In this document: positions 18,066-27,703 of the stretch, in pieces
How the letters are laid out: each line of letters opens with the position of its first letter
How positions within the stretch are numbered: the first letter of the stretch is position 1
Assembly (NCBI GenBank): GCA_022072055.1
Contig: JAJVIK010000023.1
Coordinates: forward strand, 88,324 to 152,323
DNA length: 64,000 bases
Reading direction: 5' to 3'
Source of the DNA: a bacterium
Lineage (GTDB): Bacteria; Hinthialibacterota; Hinthialibacteria; OLB16
Position numbers and translations under genes: made by a program
The notes under the pieces: generated by a model
Databases searched by the model: none
What the model was told of the DNA's origin: nothing
The model's input: only the letters and a program-made list of their open reading frames with translations

Positions 18066-18308
18066 GGTGCGGAGAGGGTAGAGCATCGTTTCGGGGGGTC
18101 AAGGCGGTATTCACCGGCGCCTGGGGATTCTTTCATGGGCGGGGGAAACCGCGGGAGCGTGGGTGATGGAAGACCAATAGAACCGCCATCCGAATCGACT
18201 CCAAAAGGGACCTCCTCTCCTGCGAGGGGGTCGGCTTTGATGCGTGGATGGCCTATAAGTCTACCCCAAGGGAATCCATCCAGTCGGGGATCCCGAAGGG
18301 AGAGTCGC

Positions 18309-19310
18309 ATGAACTATTTGTCTCTCGGACTGTCTGTGTCGGCTGTTCTCCTCCTTTCCACAATGACACCTGTTCAGGGCGAGGATCCGCGGGAGCGCGG
18401 CGCTTTGGCCGGGGAACGGTATCGCGTGATCGTTTCAACAGACATCGGCGGCTCCGACAACGATGACTTCCAATCGATGGTCCACTTCCTTCTGTATGCC
18501 GATCTGTTTGACATCGAGGGGCTTCTTTCCTCACCTCCCGGCGCCGGGCGCGCGGGGCACATCCACGAGGTCATCGACGCCTACGCGATAGACCATCCGA
18601 AGCTGATCCGTCACTCGGAGAACTTCCCCCACCCGGACAGACTTCGGGCGTTGGTGAAGCAAGGGGCCGTCGAGCCCGCGCCGGAGCAGGGCTTCTCCGA
18701 ACCCACGGAGGGGTCCCGCTGGATTGTGGAGAGAGCGCGAGCGGATGATCCTCGACCGCTGTATGCGCTCGTGTGGGGCAGCATTACGGATGTGGCCCAG
18801 GCGGTCCACGATGCTCCTGACATAAAGGCCAAGCTGAGAGTCCATTTCATCAGCTCCTGGAATCGGGCCATGGACCGCGCTTCGCGCGATTACCTCCACG
18901 GGTGCCACTCGGACCTGTGGTGGATCGAATCGGACACCACCTTCCGCGGGATGTATGTGGGCGGGAACCAGGAGGGTGACCTGGGGAACAAGACCTTTCT
19001 CGATGAGCATGTCCGAGGGCATGGCGCGCTCGGCGATCTACTTGTGGAGAAGCTCCCCGCGATCAAGATGGGCGACACCCCATCCGTTCTCTATCTCCTC
19101 GCCGGCGATCCGGACAACCCCGAGAGCGACCACTGGGGGGGCCGATTTGTTCCCAGCGGACATGGCCCGCGTTACTGGACCGACAGTCAGGATCCGGCGT
19201 TGAGGGAAGGGAAGTACCCCGGCGCAAAGACGGTCAACCGATGGCGCGAGGCATACCTCCGCGACTGGCGGACCCGGATGGATTGGCTTGCCCCGGAGAA
19301 CTCGCGCTAG
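18309..19310 (+). CDS. Secreted DUF1593 (nucleoside hydrolase-like) protein
   Basis: A 333-residue protein with a signal peptide (MNYLSLGLSVSAVLLLS). The N-terminal block VSTDIGGSDNDDFQSMVHFLLYADLFDIEGLL is the defining DUF1593 motif, and resembles the calcium-binding aspartate cluster of inosine-uridine nucleoside hydrolases; here it is near residues 41-72. Later motifs include RPLYALVWGSITDVAQA and SDTTFRGMY. Family members are secreted, are often found near polysaccharide-degrading genes, and their substrate is unsettled. The GGGAG before the ATG supports this start. A symporter follows in the same direction after 119 bases. Confidence 0.88.
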   Translation: MNYLSLGLSVSAVLLLSTMTPVQGEDPRERGALAGERYRVIVSTDIGGSDNDDFQSMVHFLLYADLFDIEGLLSSPPGAGRAGHIHEVIDAYAIDHPKLIRHSENFPHPDRLRALVKQGAVEPAPEQGFSEPTEGSRWIVERARADDPRPLYALVWGSITDVAQAVHDAPDIKAKLRVHFISSWNRAMDRASRDYLHGCHSDLWWIESDTTFRGMYVGGNQEGDLGNKTFLDEHVRGHGALGDLLVEKLPAIKMGDTPSVLYLLAGDPDNPESDHWGGRFVPSGHGPRYWTDSQDPALREGKYPGAKTVNRWREAYLRDWRTRMDWLAPENSR

Positions 19311-19429
19311 CAATGTGCGAGTCGGCCCCCGCTTGAAAGGCGCACCCGCTTGGGGGACTATCGCCCGTCGCACTTTGGAATCAGTGGGCCGACTGGCCCC
19401 ATGACCCATCGCCGGGGGCGGTATCCGCT

Positions 19430-21205
19430 ATGGTTCTCACGCCGATTGATTGGGCGAGCATTGTTGTCTTCTTCGTGGTCTCTCTGCTGGTTGGGCTTTC
19501 GGTCGCCCGGAAGTCAGGAATCGATTCGGTCGAATATTTCGCGGCGGGGCGGAAGATGCCCTGGTGGTTGCTCGGCACCTCGATGGTGGCCACCACCTTC
19601 TCGACCGACACCCCGAACCTGGTCACCAGCATTGTCCGGAACGAAGGGGTCGCGGGAAACTGGGCCTGGTGGGCCTTCCTGCTCACCGGAATGCTGACAG
19701 TCTTCGTGTACGCCGCCCTGTGGCAGCGCTCCGGGGTCCTCACCGACATCGAGTTTTATGAGCTTCGCTATAGCGGCAAGGCCGCCGCGTTCCTCCGCGG
19801 CTTTCGCGCGATCTATCTGGGGGTGATCTTTAATGTTCTGATCATGGCCTCGGTGACCCTCGCCGCGATCAAGATCGGAGCGGTGATGCTCAATCTCACC
19901 CCGATTCAGACCATTCTCATCGCCGGAGTGGTGACCGCCGTCTACAGCTCGCTCGGGGGCCTTCGGGGGGTCCTGATCACGGATTTCTTCCAGTTCATTC
20001 TGGCCATGATCGGCTCGGTCGGGGCCGCTTATGTGGCGCTCAATCACCCCTCGGTGGGGGGTCTTTCGGGCCTCCTCTCCCACGAGTCGGTTCGCGACCG
20101 CCTGAACCTGTTTCCGGATTTCAGCAACACGGATCAGGCTCTTGCCGTGTTCATCATCCCGATCGCCGTGCAATGGTGGAGCGTCTGGTATCCCGGCTCG
20201 GAGCCGGGAGGAGGGGCCTTCATCGCTCAACGGATGCTCGCGGCCAAGGATCACCGCAACGCCATCGGCGCGACCTTCCTGTTCAACGCCGCCCACTATG
20301 CGCTACGCCCCTGGCCCTGGATCCTGGTTGCGCTCTGCTCCATCGTGGTCTTCCCCGATCTGGATTCCCTGAGGGCCGCTTTCCCAAACGCGGCGAATGT
20401 CGTGGACCATGACATGGGCTACTCCGCGATGCTCACCTTCCTGCCCCCCGGTTTGATGGGCTTGGTGGTGGCCTCTCTCATCGCGGCTTACATGTCCACG
20501 ATCTCCACTCTGCTGAATCTCGGCTCCTCGTATGTAACCCATGATTTCTACCAGCGCTTCATCCACCCCGAGAGCACGGAAAAGCATCTCGTTCAGGTCG
20601 GCAGAATCACCACCGTGCTGCTCATGGCGGCCTCGGGGTTCATCGCGCTTTTCTTGGTGGACGCCTACAAGACCTTTCAGATTATCCTCCAGGTGGGAGC
20701 GGGCACGGGACTGCTCTTCATTCTGCGCTGGTTCTGGTGGCGGATAAACGCCGTGAGCGAAATCGCGGCGATGCTGATCTCGTTCGCGATTGCCTATTAC
20801 TTTGCCCAGATTAACCCCGAGAGCGGCCTACGCCCGTGGGAGCAGCTCTTGGTGGGGGTTGCCGTTTCCACCGTGGGATGGGTCTTGGTGGCGTTCATCT
20901 CCCCAGCCACGGATGAGGCGAAACTGATCAGCTTCTACCGCAAGGTCACCCCCGGAGGGCCAGGCTGGAGGCGGATTCGCGCAAAGGTTGAGCTGGAGGG
21001 GCCGGCTGGGGATGATCCGGCAACCGCCTGGAAGGTTCCCCAGGGGATCCTCTGCATGGTTCTCGGCTGCGCGGGGGTCTACAGCGCCCTGTTCGCCACC
21101 GGGTACTGGATTTATGGAATGGTCCCGCTTGCAACGGGCATGACCCTCATCGCGGTGGCCTCGAGCTTCGCGCTGTTTAAGGCGTGGAACGCGCTGCTCG
21201 AGTAG
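19430..21205 (+). CDS. Sodium:solute symporter (SSS family)
   Basis: A 591-residue membrane protein with about 13-14 hydrophobic segments. It opens with WASIVVFFVVSLLVG and VEYFAAGRKMPWW, then TSMVATTFSTDTPN, which are the SSS family features around the first two helices; the S-T-D-T stretch helps form the sodium site. Later it has SSLGGLRGVLITDFFQF and AAYMSTISTLLNLGSSYVTHDFYQ, also typical. It should import a sugar, sugar acid or nucleoside with sodium. Position between a DUF1593 protein and a large secreted protein suggests uptake of a product of those secreted proteins (inference). Confidence 0.9.
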   Translation: MVLTPIDWASIVVFFVVSLLVGLSVARKSGIDSVEYFAAGRKMPWWLLGTSMVATTFSTDTPNLVTSIVRNEGVAGNWAWWAFLLTGMLTVFVYAALWQRSGVLTDIEFYELRYSGKAAAFLRGFRAIYLGVIFNVLIMASVTLAAIKIGAVMLNLTPIQTILIAGVVTAVYSSLGGLRGVLITDFFQFILAMIGSVGAAYVALNHPSVGGLSGLLSHESVRDRLNLFPDFSNTDQALAVFIIPIAVQWWSVWYPGSEPGGGAFIAQRMLAAKDHRNAIGATFLFNAAHYALRPWPWILVALCSIVVFPDLDSLRAAFPNAANVVDHDMGYSAMLTFLPPGLMGLVVASLIAAYMSTISTLLNLGSSYVTHDFYQRFIHPESTEKHLVQVGRITTVLLMAASGFIALFLVDAYKTFQIILQVGAGTGLLFILRWFWWRINAVSEIAAMLISFAIAYYFAQINPESGLRPWEQLLVGVAVSTVGWVLVAFISPATDEAKLISFYRKVTPGGPGWRRIRAKVELEGPAGDDPATAWKVPQGILCMVLGCAGVYSALFATGYWIYGMVPLATGMTLIAVASSFALFKAWNALLE

Positions 21206-21273
21206 AGTGGTGGCATGGACGGCTCGTCCATGAAAGAAGCGATTCGGTGATTTAACGGATGGAGGATGGAGCC

Positions 21274-23487
21274 ATGAAGTTGCGCGCGGGCTTGATCGGA
21301 AGCTTGATTCTCTTGCTGGGACTAACCTTGGCTAGCGCCGCCGAAAGGGGCCCGAAAGGCGGTTTCGACTTCCGTCACCCACGACCCGCCGGGAATGTGG
21401 AGCCGGGCGCCCATGGCGACAAACGCGTCGATTTCAGCCGCCCCCAGGAACAGGCCGGAATGGTCTATGACACGGTCCTCCATTTCCCCGGAAGCGAGGT
21501 CCCCGCCTTCGAGGTCCGGACCGTGGAAGTCAACGGCCAGGCTCGTTCGCAATTCCTGGTCTCCAACGGGAGTGTCTATAACCTGAATCGGCGTGCGCAC
21601 GGCTCCGAGGACCTCGCTCTCTCGGTGAACTCTGGCTGGAAACCGGGAGAGAAATACGAGTTTCGGGTGGCGGGGGAGACCCCCTCCGGTGATTCCGTGC
21701 TCCTTGTTGCCCAAGCGGATTCGCCCGCCAAGACCGGCCCTGGGGTCTCGCTCTCGTTTGGAAAGCCGCTGGTGGAGTTTCCCTACCATCATGCGATTGT
21801 GAATGTGGCCGGGGAGGATGTGGAAGCGGGCACGGTGACCCTTGTCGAGGTGGATGGAGTCCGCAACCGGGATATCCGGGTCTTCAATCTGGGCCCCACC
21901 GACAAGCTCCTCGAGCATGGGGCGCTTTCCACCGAATTTGAGAGTTACTCGCGGCGCTCGATTGGCGGGGGCAAGGACCTGCGGGTGTATGTCCCCTGCA
22001 ATTGGACCAACGGCGGGAAGCACCGGGTCGCGGTGACCCTCACCACCGATTCGGGCGCCACGAAGGTCTTTGAATCCGATTCGGGCGCCCCGGGATCCGG
22101 CGGTTACTGGAACGCGGAATGGCCGAAGTCTGTCTCGATCACCCTGCGCGAAACCGCCGGGGTGATTCGACAGGGGGAGCCGGTTCACCTGATGCTCGGC
22201 CTATTCGCGGATGATGTGGCCAACCCCACCGATGAAATCCGGGTGGTGACCTACGACCACCGCTCCCCCAAGGCAGGGGCCGATGGCTATGTCGTCGCGC
22301 CTCACCAGATTCTCTCCACCACGCTCTGGCGCGACGAAAAGGTCCTCGCCATCGAGGAGAAAGACTCCCACACCGGCGAGAAGGTCCATCGCTATGACCC
22401 CACGGTCACCGTGGAGCTGGTTTTCCTCGCGGATGTCCTCCCGTATGAAGAGAAGATCTATCAGGTACTGTATGGGAACCCGAATGCCAAACGGGAGACC
22501 TTAGAGACCGACCTCAAGGTCTCCCCGACCAAGGGGCTGGGCGAGGTGATCGAGACCGCGAACTATCGGATCGGGACTTCCACCAACAGCGGGGCGATTG
22601 AGGGGGTCACCATCCTGGGCAAGGGCGATCCGGTCCTTCTGGAGCACAAACTCGAAACCAACGGCGCGGTCCACTGGAATCCGGACTGCTACTCCCCCCC
22701 GACCCCTTGGGTGCATGTGAGCGATTGGGAAGGGGCCGACAAGCGGGCTGTTTCTGGGCCAATCCTCCACCGTAACCGAGTGCATGCCCTGCTCCCCCAC
22801 ATGAACAATGTCTCCGCGCATGTGTCGTACTCATTCTACGCCGGGCAGCCGTATATCCTCATGTCCTCCCTGATGAAGGTCCATGAAAACATTTTTGTGC
22901 AGGCTTCCCGCAATTCCGAGATTGTTTTCAATCACGCCGTGCTCAACGAGTTTGTGTGGCATGATCCGTCCGGCGTGGTGAAGAGCCTGCCCATCGAGAG
23001 CGCGCGGAAGCACCCCACCCACGGGCTTGAAATCCCTCCCGACACCCCCTGGATGGCGTTCATCAACCGTGAACGGAAGGTCGGGTTCGCCTCGATCCAG
23101 TTGGAATATCTCAACACCAACGAATTCGGGGACATCGCCAGCGAGGCCCAGCCCTACATTTATGTTCAAAACGGGCCGTGGATTTACTGGTCGCGGGGTC
23201 TTGTCTATCCGTTCGGCGGGTTGAACTTCACGCGCATGATGCCGGTGCGGGCGGGCAGCCTCTACTATGAGAGGAACGCCTGGGTTCCGTTCCGCTTCGC
23301 GGAGGAAAACGATCCCTTCGCCGAGATCGTGACCTTGCGCAAGGAGCTCACCGAGCCGCTTCTCGTTCACGAGTGGATGGGAACGGACGCGCGCACTCCG
23401 GAAACCTGGGTGATGCCGATCCTCACCATGCCCTTCGATGAGGGGGTCTCCGGCGCGGTCAGCGGGCACAAGGAGCCGAAGAAATAG
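21274..23487 (+). CDS. Large secreted protein of unknown function
   Basis: A 737-residue protein with a signal peptide (KLRAGLIGSLILLLGL) that I do not recognise. The ATG at 21274 has GGAGG eight bases upstream; the one at 21259 sits within the ribosome site. The first 250 residues are beta-rich with many short acidic and aromatic strands. From about residue 285 the segment VIRQGEPVHLMLGLF resembles the entry of the N-terminal beta-barrel in YetA/exo-rhamnogalacturonan lyase-like proteins, but this is only a weak likeness. Conserved-looking features include NPDCYSPPTPWVHVSDWEGAD, SYSFYAGQPYILMSS and PWIYWSRGLVYPFGGLNF. Its 3' end is five bases from thiL on the other strand. A carbohydrate-active role is likely but unproven. 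Confidence 0.75.
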   Translation: MKLRAGLIGSLILLLGLTLASAAERGPKGGFDFRHPRPAGNVEPGAHGDKRVDFSRPQEQAGMVYDTVLHFPGSEVPAFEVRTVEVNGQARSQFLVSNGSVYNLNRRAHGSEDLALSVNSGWKPGEKYEFRVAGETPSGDSVLLVAQADSPAKTGPGVSLSFGKPLVEFPYHHAIVNVAGEDVEAGTVTLVEVDGVRNRDIRVFNLGPTDKLLEHGALSTEFESYSRRSIGGGKDLRVYVPCNWTNGGKHRVAVTLTTDSGATKVFESDSGAPGSGGYWNAEWPKSVSITLRETAGVIRQGEPVHLMLGLFADDVANPTDEIRVVTYDHRSPKAGADGYVVAPHQILSTTLWRDEKVLAIEEKDSHTGEKVHRYDPTVTVELVFLADVLPYEEKIYQVLYGNPNAKRETLETDLKVSPTKGLGEVIETANYRIGTSTNSGAIEGVTILGKGDPVLLEHKLETNGAVHWNPDCYSPPTPWVHVSDWEGADKRAVSGPILHRNRVHALLPHMNNVSAHVSYSFYAGQPYILMSSLMKVHENIFVQASRNSEIVFNHAVLNEFVWHDPSGVVKSLPIESARKHPTHGLEIPPDTPWMAFINRERKVGFASIQLEYLNTNEFGDIASEAQPYIYVQNGPWIYWSRGLVYPFGGLNFTRMMPVRAGSLYYERNAWVPFRFAEENDPFAEIVTLRKELTEPLLVHEWMGTDARTPETWVMPILTMPFDEGVSGAVSGHKEPKK

Positions 23488-23492
23488 GGATC

Positions 23493-24488
23493 TCAGGCGA
23501 AGTGCACAAACCCTTTTGAGCGAATCCGCTTCTGCTTCCCGTGGAGGTGGGTTTCGACACCCTTCGCGGAGGATGTGACCTTGCCGATTCGGGTGAGTGG
23601 GACCCCATCGAGGTCGATCCTGTCGGCCGACTGGCTATCTCCGGCTTCGACCACCAAGAGCTCAAAGTCCTCCCCGCCGAGGAAGGCATATTCATGGGGC
23701 TTAAGGTCAAGCTCCTTGGCCTGCTCGATCACGAATGGGTCAATCGGCAATCGGTCCAGGTGAATCACCGCGCCGAGGCCGGAGCGCCGGAGGACCTTGG
23801 TCAAGTCCACCGCAAGCCCATCTGAAAGATCAGTCAAGGCTCGAACCGGAAGCGCCTTCCGCAGGGCGGGGAGCAGCGGCCAGCGCGCGCGTGGATTCCA
23901 CAGCGGGTGGTCGAGATTGGGAAATCCACGTGGTCTTGCCGATTTGAGCTCCACCAGCGCTTGGCAGCGCCCGAGCGCCGCGCTTACCCAGAGCGCATCC
24001 CCGGGAGAGGCCCCTGTCTGAAGGAGGACCTCCTCTCGTTTAACCTCGCCGACGACCATGACATCGAGCATGACACGCGGGCTTCGGACCGTGTCGCCTC
24101 CCAGCGGGATCAGACCGAACTCGGTGGACACCTCGACCAACCCATCCGTGAAGGCCTCCAAGTGATCGATGCGGACCCGCGAGGGGATTCCGATGCTGAC
24201 CAGGAACCCAACCGGGCGCCCCCCCATGGCGGTGACATCGCTCGCGGCGGCAAGCACCGCGCGGCGCGCCAGCCCGCTCCAACCCAGCCAGGAGCGCCTG
24301 AAGTGCGTTCCCTCGATGAAGGCGTCCGAGGTCAACACCAGCGATTTCCCTTGGGGTGGCGCCAGCACGGCGGCGTCATCGCCGATCGGCACTTGGAGAC
24401 AATCTCTCGGAGCCCCTGAAAGCCGCTCGGCCAGATGTTCCAGCCAGCCGCGCTCGCCGATGTCCGCAAGAACCCGCTTTCTCTGCAT
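23493..24488 (-). CDS. thiL: Thiamine-monophosphate kinase
   Basis: A 331-residue enzyme that phosphorylates thiamine monophosphate to the active diphosphate. Motifs in order: PIGDDAAVL, LTSDAFIEGTHFRR, AASDVTAMGGRP, LGGDTVRSP, ALTDLSDGLAVDL and LGGEDFELL, all characteristic of the ThiL/AIR synthase fold and its metal sites. The ATG at 24488 (MQRKRVLADIGERG) gives a normal length; the open frame extends 21 codons upstream to another ATG. The start lies back to back with the Gfo/Idh gene, 91 bases away, so the two share a divergent promoter region. No other thiamine gene is nearby. Confidence 0.93.
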   Translation of the reverse strand: MQRKRVLADIGERGWLEHLAERLSGAPRDCLQVPIGDDAAVLAPPQGKSLVLTSDAFIEGTHFRRSWLGWSGLARRAVLAAASDVTAMGGRPVGFLVSIGIPSRVRIDHLEAFTDGLVEVSTEFGLIPLGGDTVRSPRVMLDVMVVGEVKREEVLLQTGASPGDALWVSAALGRCQALVELKSARPRGFPNLDHPLWNPRARWPLLPALRKALPVRALTDLSDGLAVDLTKVLRRSGLGAVIHLDRLPIDPFVIEQAKELDLKPHEYAFLGGEDFELLVVEAGDSQSADRIDLDGVPLTRIGKVTSSAKGVETHLHGKQKRIRSKGFVHFA

Positions 24489-24579
24489 GCGCCCAGTATG
24501 AAAACCCGGAGGGGGAGCGGCAAGAGGCCAGTTCCATGGGATAATCCCCACGGTGGCTCCAACGCCAACGGAGGTGCGG

Positions 24580-25611
24580 ATGATGGGATCGAAACTGCGC
24601 GCGGTGATGGTCGGCTGTGGTGGGATGAGCCGGGAATGGCTGAAGTTCCTTCAGCCGATGGAGGATGTCGAAATTGTCGGCCTGGTGGACATTGTCGAGG
24701 CCAGCGCGCGCGCGCGCGCCGAGGAGTCGGGGCTTGAGGGAGTCTTTGTCGGTTCGAACCTCTCCAAGGCGCTCGATTCCACCAAGCCTGATGTCGTTTT
24801 CGACATCACGGTCCCCGAGGCCCACGCCGATGTGACAATCACCGCGCTCGAACACGGCTGCCATGTCCTTGGCGAGAAACCGATGGCGGACAGCCTTGAA
24901 AACGCCCGACGGATGATCGAAGCCGCTAGGCGCGCGGGGAGAATCTACGCGGTGACCCAGAATCGCCGCTATGATTCACGCATCCGTCGCCTGCGCGCTT
25001 ACCTCCAATCCGGGGAACTTGGCGACATCACCACGGTCAACAACGACTTCTATATCGGCGCGCACTTCGGCGGGTTCCGCGACCGCATGGAGCATGTCCT
25101 CTTGCTCGACATGGCGATACACACCTTTGATGCCGCCCGCTTCCTGATGGGGGCCGATCCGCTCGCGGTGTACTGCAAGGATTGGAACCCGCGCGGGTCT
25201 TGGTACGACCACGATGCCTCCGCCGTGGCCATCTTCGAGATGAGCAACGGGATCATCTACACCTACCGCGGGAGCTGGTGTTGCGAAGGGCTGAACACCA
25301 CCTGGGAATCCGATTGGAGGATTCAAACTTCAAAGGGCTGCGCGCGCTGGGATGGGGGCGACCTCCTGGTCATGCAGCGGGTTCTGTCCGCGAACGGATT
25401 TCATTCGGAACTGGAGCAGGTTCAGATGCCCGAAACCCTCATCGCGGACAAGGCGGGTGGGCACATTGGGGTTGTCCGGGAGTTTCTCGACTGTGTTCGC
25501 GCGGGAGCAACGCCGGAAACGACTTGTGAGGACAACATCTGGAGCCTGGCGATGGTTCTGGCGGCGGTGGAGAGCAGCGAGAGGGGGGAACGAGTTGAGA
25601 TTTCGGTGTGA
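24580..25611 (+). CDS. Gfo/Idh/MocA-family NAD(P)-dependent oxidoreductase
   Basis: A 343-residue protein with an N-terminal Rossmann fold (AVMVGCGGMSREWL), the DIVEASARARAE strand end with an acidic residue that usually selects NAD, and the family signature GEKPMA near residue 100, whose Lys is catalytic. The following QNRRYDSRIRRLR segment and MAIHTFDAARFL (catalytic His context) complete the alpha/beta C-terminal domain. Members oxidise sugars or inositols. The start has GGAGGT upstream; the ATG at 24583 is an equally good alternative. It is transcribed away from thiL and ends 15 bases from a convergent small membrane protein. Confidence 0.93.
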   Translation: MMGSKLRAVMVGCGGMSREWLKFLQPMEDVEIVGLVDIVEASARARAEESGLEGVFVGSNLSKALDSTKPDVVFDITVPEAHADVTITALEHGCHVLGEKPMADSLENARRMIEAARRAGRIYAVTQNRRYDSRIRRLRAYLQSGELGDITTVNNDFYIGAHFGGFRDRMEHVLLLDMAIHTFDAARFLMGADPLAVYCKDWNPRGSWYDHDASAVAIFEMSNGIIYTYRGSWCCEGLNTTWESDWRIQTSKGCARWDGGDLLVMQRVLSANGFHSELEQVQMPETLIADKAGGHIGVVREFLDCVRAGATPETTCEDNIWSLAMVLAAVESSERGERVEISV

Positions 25612-25626
25612 GAGATCGCAAACCGC

Positions 25627-26010
25627 TCAGGGATTCTCCCCCTTGCGCTTTTCCAGGTACGCGAAGAACACCGAGATCAGAATGTACTCAAACCACGCCA
25701 CGATCAGCGCGGGCAGCCACGACCCGGACTGAACCAGACCCACCAGCATCCGCGCGAGCATCAGGATCGGCGCCCAGAGCAGCAGAACCATCCCGAAGTC
25801 TTGCAGCCCGGCCTTGATCCCTTGAGACCGAAGCCGCGATGAGACCACCTCCAGCAAGAAGAAGGTGAGCATCCCCACCGCAAGCAGCACCACCAGCACG
25901 GAGTCGACGAGTGTCTCCTCCGTGGTTCGGACCAGCGCCAAACCCACCGAGAGCCCGACCACCAAGAGCCAAACCCCATACAGAAGAAATCGCCACTCCT
26001 TGCGCTTCAT
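25627..26010 (-). CDS. Small integral membrane protein, hypothetical
   Basis: A 127-residue protein with four hydrophobic segments, near residues 8-26, 34-56, 71-90 and 99-118, and basic residues at both ends (MKRKEWR and LEKRKGENP), which fits an inner-membrane protein with cytoplasmic termini. No family is recognised. It is divergent from the aldo/keto reductase gene and convergent with the Gfo/Idh gene. Confidence 0.65.
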   Translation of the reverse strand: MKRKEWRFLLYGVWLLVVGLSVGLALVRTTEETLVDSVLVVLLAVGMLTFFLLEVVSSRLRSQGIKAGLQDFGMVLLLWAPILMLARMLVGLVQSGSWLPALIVAWFEYILISVFFAYLEKRKGENP

Positions 26011-26091
26011 GAGGCCCCCATTCTAGGCTTGGGGGGCTGGCGCTGGAATCTACCCCAGGCCGCAAACACCGCGAGTGAGTCCCGCTCTAGA

Positions 26092-27219
26092 ATGAAAAGA
26101 CGCCGTTTCGGGAAAACCGAACTAGAACTTCCGATCCTCACCTTTGGGGCCATGCAGGTTCCGGTTCCGGAGGATGAGGCCGTGGCCGCCGAGACCACCC
26201 GGCGCGCCATCCAATCTGGGATCAACCATATCGAGACCGCCCAGGGCTACGGAACCAGCGAGGAGCGCCTGGGACGAATCCTCAAGGACTACCGCCGCGA
26301 GGATCTGATCATCACCACCAAGATCGGACCCACCGCCACCCGCGAGGAGATGTGGAAGAGGATCGAGAAATCCCTGAAGCGGCTCCAAATGACCTATGTG
26401 GAGAACCTGGACATCCACGGGATCAACACCTGGGAAGCGCTCGATCTGACCATGCGCAAGGGCGGGTGCCTTGCGGCGATCCGCGAGGCCATCGACCAAA
26501 AGGTGATCGGCCACATCGGGTTCTCGGGGCATGCCCCCTGCGAGGTGATCCTCGCCACGATTAACACGGGCGAGTTCGAATCGGTCAATCTGCACTACTA
26601 CACTCTGTTCCAGCGCAACCTCCCGGCGATCAAGCGCGCCGCCGAACTCGACATGGGCATTCTGATCATCTCCCCAAGCGACAAGGGCGGCCTGCTCTAT
26701 CGTCCCTCGGACACGCTGCGCGAACTCAGCAGGCCGTTCACCGCCATCGAGCTCAACCACCGCTGGCTGCTTGCGCATCCGGAAATCACCACCCTGACCG
26801 TGGGGTGCACCTATCCCAACGAATGGGATGACCACTTGGTGGTGGGCGAGCGGGATGGGCCGCTCACCGAGGAGGAGGCCGCGGCGGTGGAACGCTGGAT
26901 GGCGCAATACAATCTTCTCGGCGACACCTACTGCTCGGTGTGCGGCGACTGCCTCCCCTGTCCGGAGGAAATCAACATCCCTGAGATGCTGCGCCTGCGG
27001 AACCTCACCAAGGCGCTGGACATGGTCGAATACGGAAGGTATCGCTACAAGATGTTTGAGAACGCGGGTGACTGGTATCCGGGCAGGCGCGCCACCGCTT
27101 GCACCGACTGCGGGGATTGTCTTCCGCGCTGCCCCCTTCACCTTCCGATCCCAACCCTTCTCCGCGAAGCCCACGATCTCCTTTGGGAAGGGAAACAGGG
27201 CAGGCGCAGATGGGCGTGA
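26092..27219 (+). CDS. Aldo/keto reductase with C-terminal double [4Fe-4S] ferredoxin-like region
   Basis: A 375-residue protein. The first 260 residues are an aldo/keto reductase barrel with the tyrosine in AQGYGTSEERLG, Lys in TTKIG and His in LDIHGIN, the expected catalytic set. The C-terminal part has two cysteine groups, CSVCGDCLPCP near residue 283 and CTDCGDCLPRCP near residue 338, which should bind two [4Fe-4S] clusters. This fusion is a known class found mostly in anaerobes and PVC bacteria, probably passing electrons from ferredoxin or to it; substrates are unknown. The start at 26092 (MKRRRFGKTEL) fits family alignments. It overlaps rnhA by 10 bases. Confidence 0.9.
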   Translation: MKRRRFGKTELELPILTFGAMQVPVPEDEAVAAETTRRAIQSGINHIETAQGYGTSEERLGRILKDYRREDLIITTKIGPTATREEMWKRIEKSLKRLQMTYVENLDIHGINTWEALDLTMRKGGCLAAIREAIDQKVIGHIGFSGHAPCEVILATINTGEFESVNLHYYTLFQRNLPAIKRAAELDMGILIISPSDKGGLLYRPSDTLRELSRPFTAIELNHRWLLAHPEITTLTVGCTYPNEWDDHLVVGERDGPLTEEEAAAVERWMAQYNLLGDTYCSVCGDCLPCPEEINIPEMLRLRNLTKALDMVEYGRYRYKMFENAGDWYPGRRATACTDCGDCLPRCPLHLPIPTLLREAHDLLWEGKQGRRRWA

Positions 27220-27659
27220 AGGGCGAGATTGTCATTTACACCGATGGGGCCTGCTCCGGGAATCCCGGCCCTGGGGGGTGGGCCGCGATTCTCCGCTGGA
27301 ACCACCACACCAAGGAGATCTCCGGCTTCGAGGCCCACTCCACCAACAATCGGATGGAGCTCCGCGCCGTGATCGAGGCGCTCAAGTGCCTCAAGAAGAA
27401 GTCGATCCCGGTGCGCGTGGTGACCGACTCAAAGTACATCCAGCACGCCTTCACCAAGAAGTGGATAGACAACTGGATTCGCAAGGGGTGGCTGACCGCC
27501 TCCAAGGAGCCGGTCAAGAACCGGGAGCTCTGGGAGGAGCTTCTGGCGCTTTCGAAGTCCCACAAGATCGAATGGGCCTGGACTCGCGGTCACGCCGAGG
27601 ACGAGATGAACAACCGCTGCGATGAACTCGCCCGCGAGCAGATCGAAAGGCATCGTTGA
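27210..27659 (+). CDS. rnhA: Ribonuclease HI
   Basis: A 149-residue enzyme that degrades the RNA strand of RNA-DNA hybrids. All four catalytic acidic residues are present: Asp in IYTDGAC, Glu in NRMELRAV, Asp in VVTDSKY and Asp in NRCDELA, with the histidine of TRGHAEDEMN between. The basic handle region WIRKGW is also there. I chose the ATG at 27210, which gives the usual length and overlaps the aldo/keto reductase by 10 bases; the open frame upstream is a proline-rich shadow. rsmA follows within 45 bases. Confidence 0.95.
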   Translation: MGVKGEIVIYTDGACSGNPGPGGWAAILRWNHHTKEISGFEAHSTNNRMELRAVIEALKCLKKKSIPVRVVTDSKYIQHAFTKKWIDNWIRKGWLTASKEPVKNRELWEELLALSKSHKIEWAWTRGHAEDEMNNRCDELAREQIERHR

Positions 27660-27703
27660 CCCTGGGAGCGCGGACCTCCGGTCCGCTCTCCCTCACCATT
27701 TCG

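Noticed and set aside
17619..18308. Upstream open frame before the DUF1593 signal peptide
   Set aside because: It lies opposite the FGE-fusion gene and reads low-complexity sequence; the signal peptide starts at 18309.
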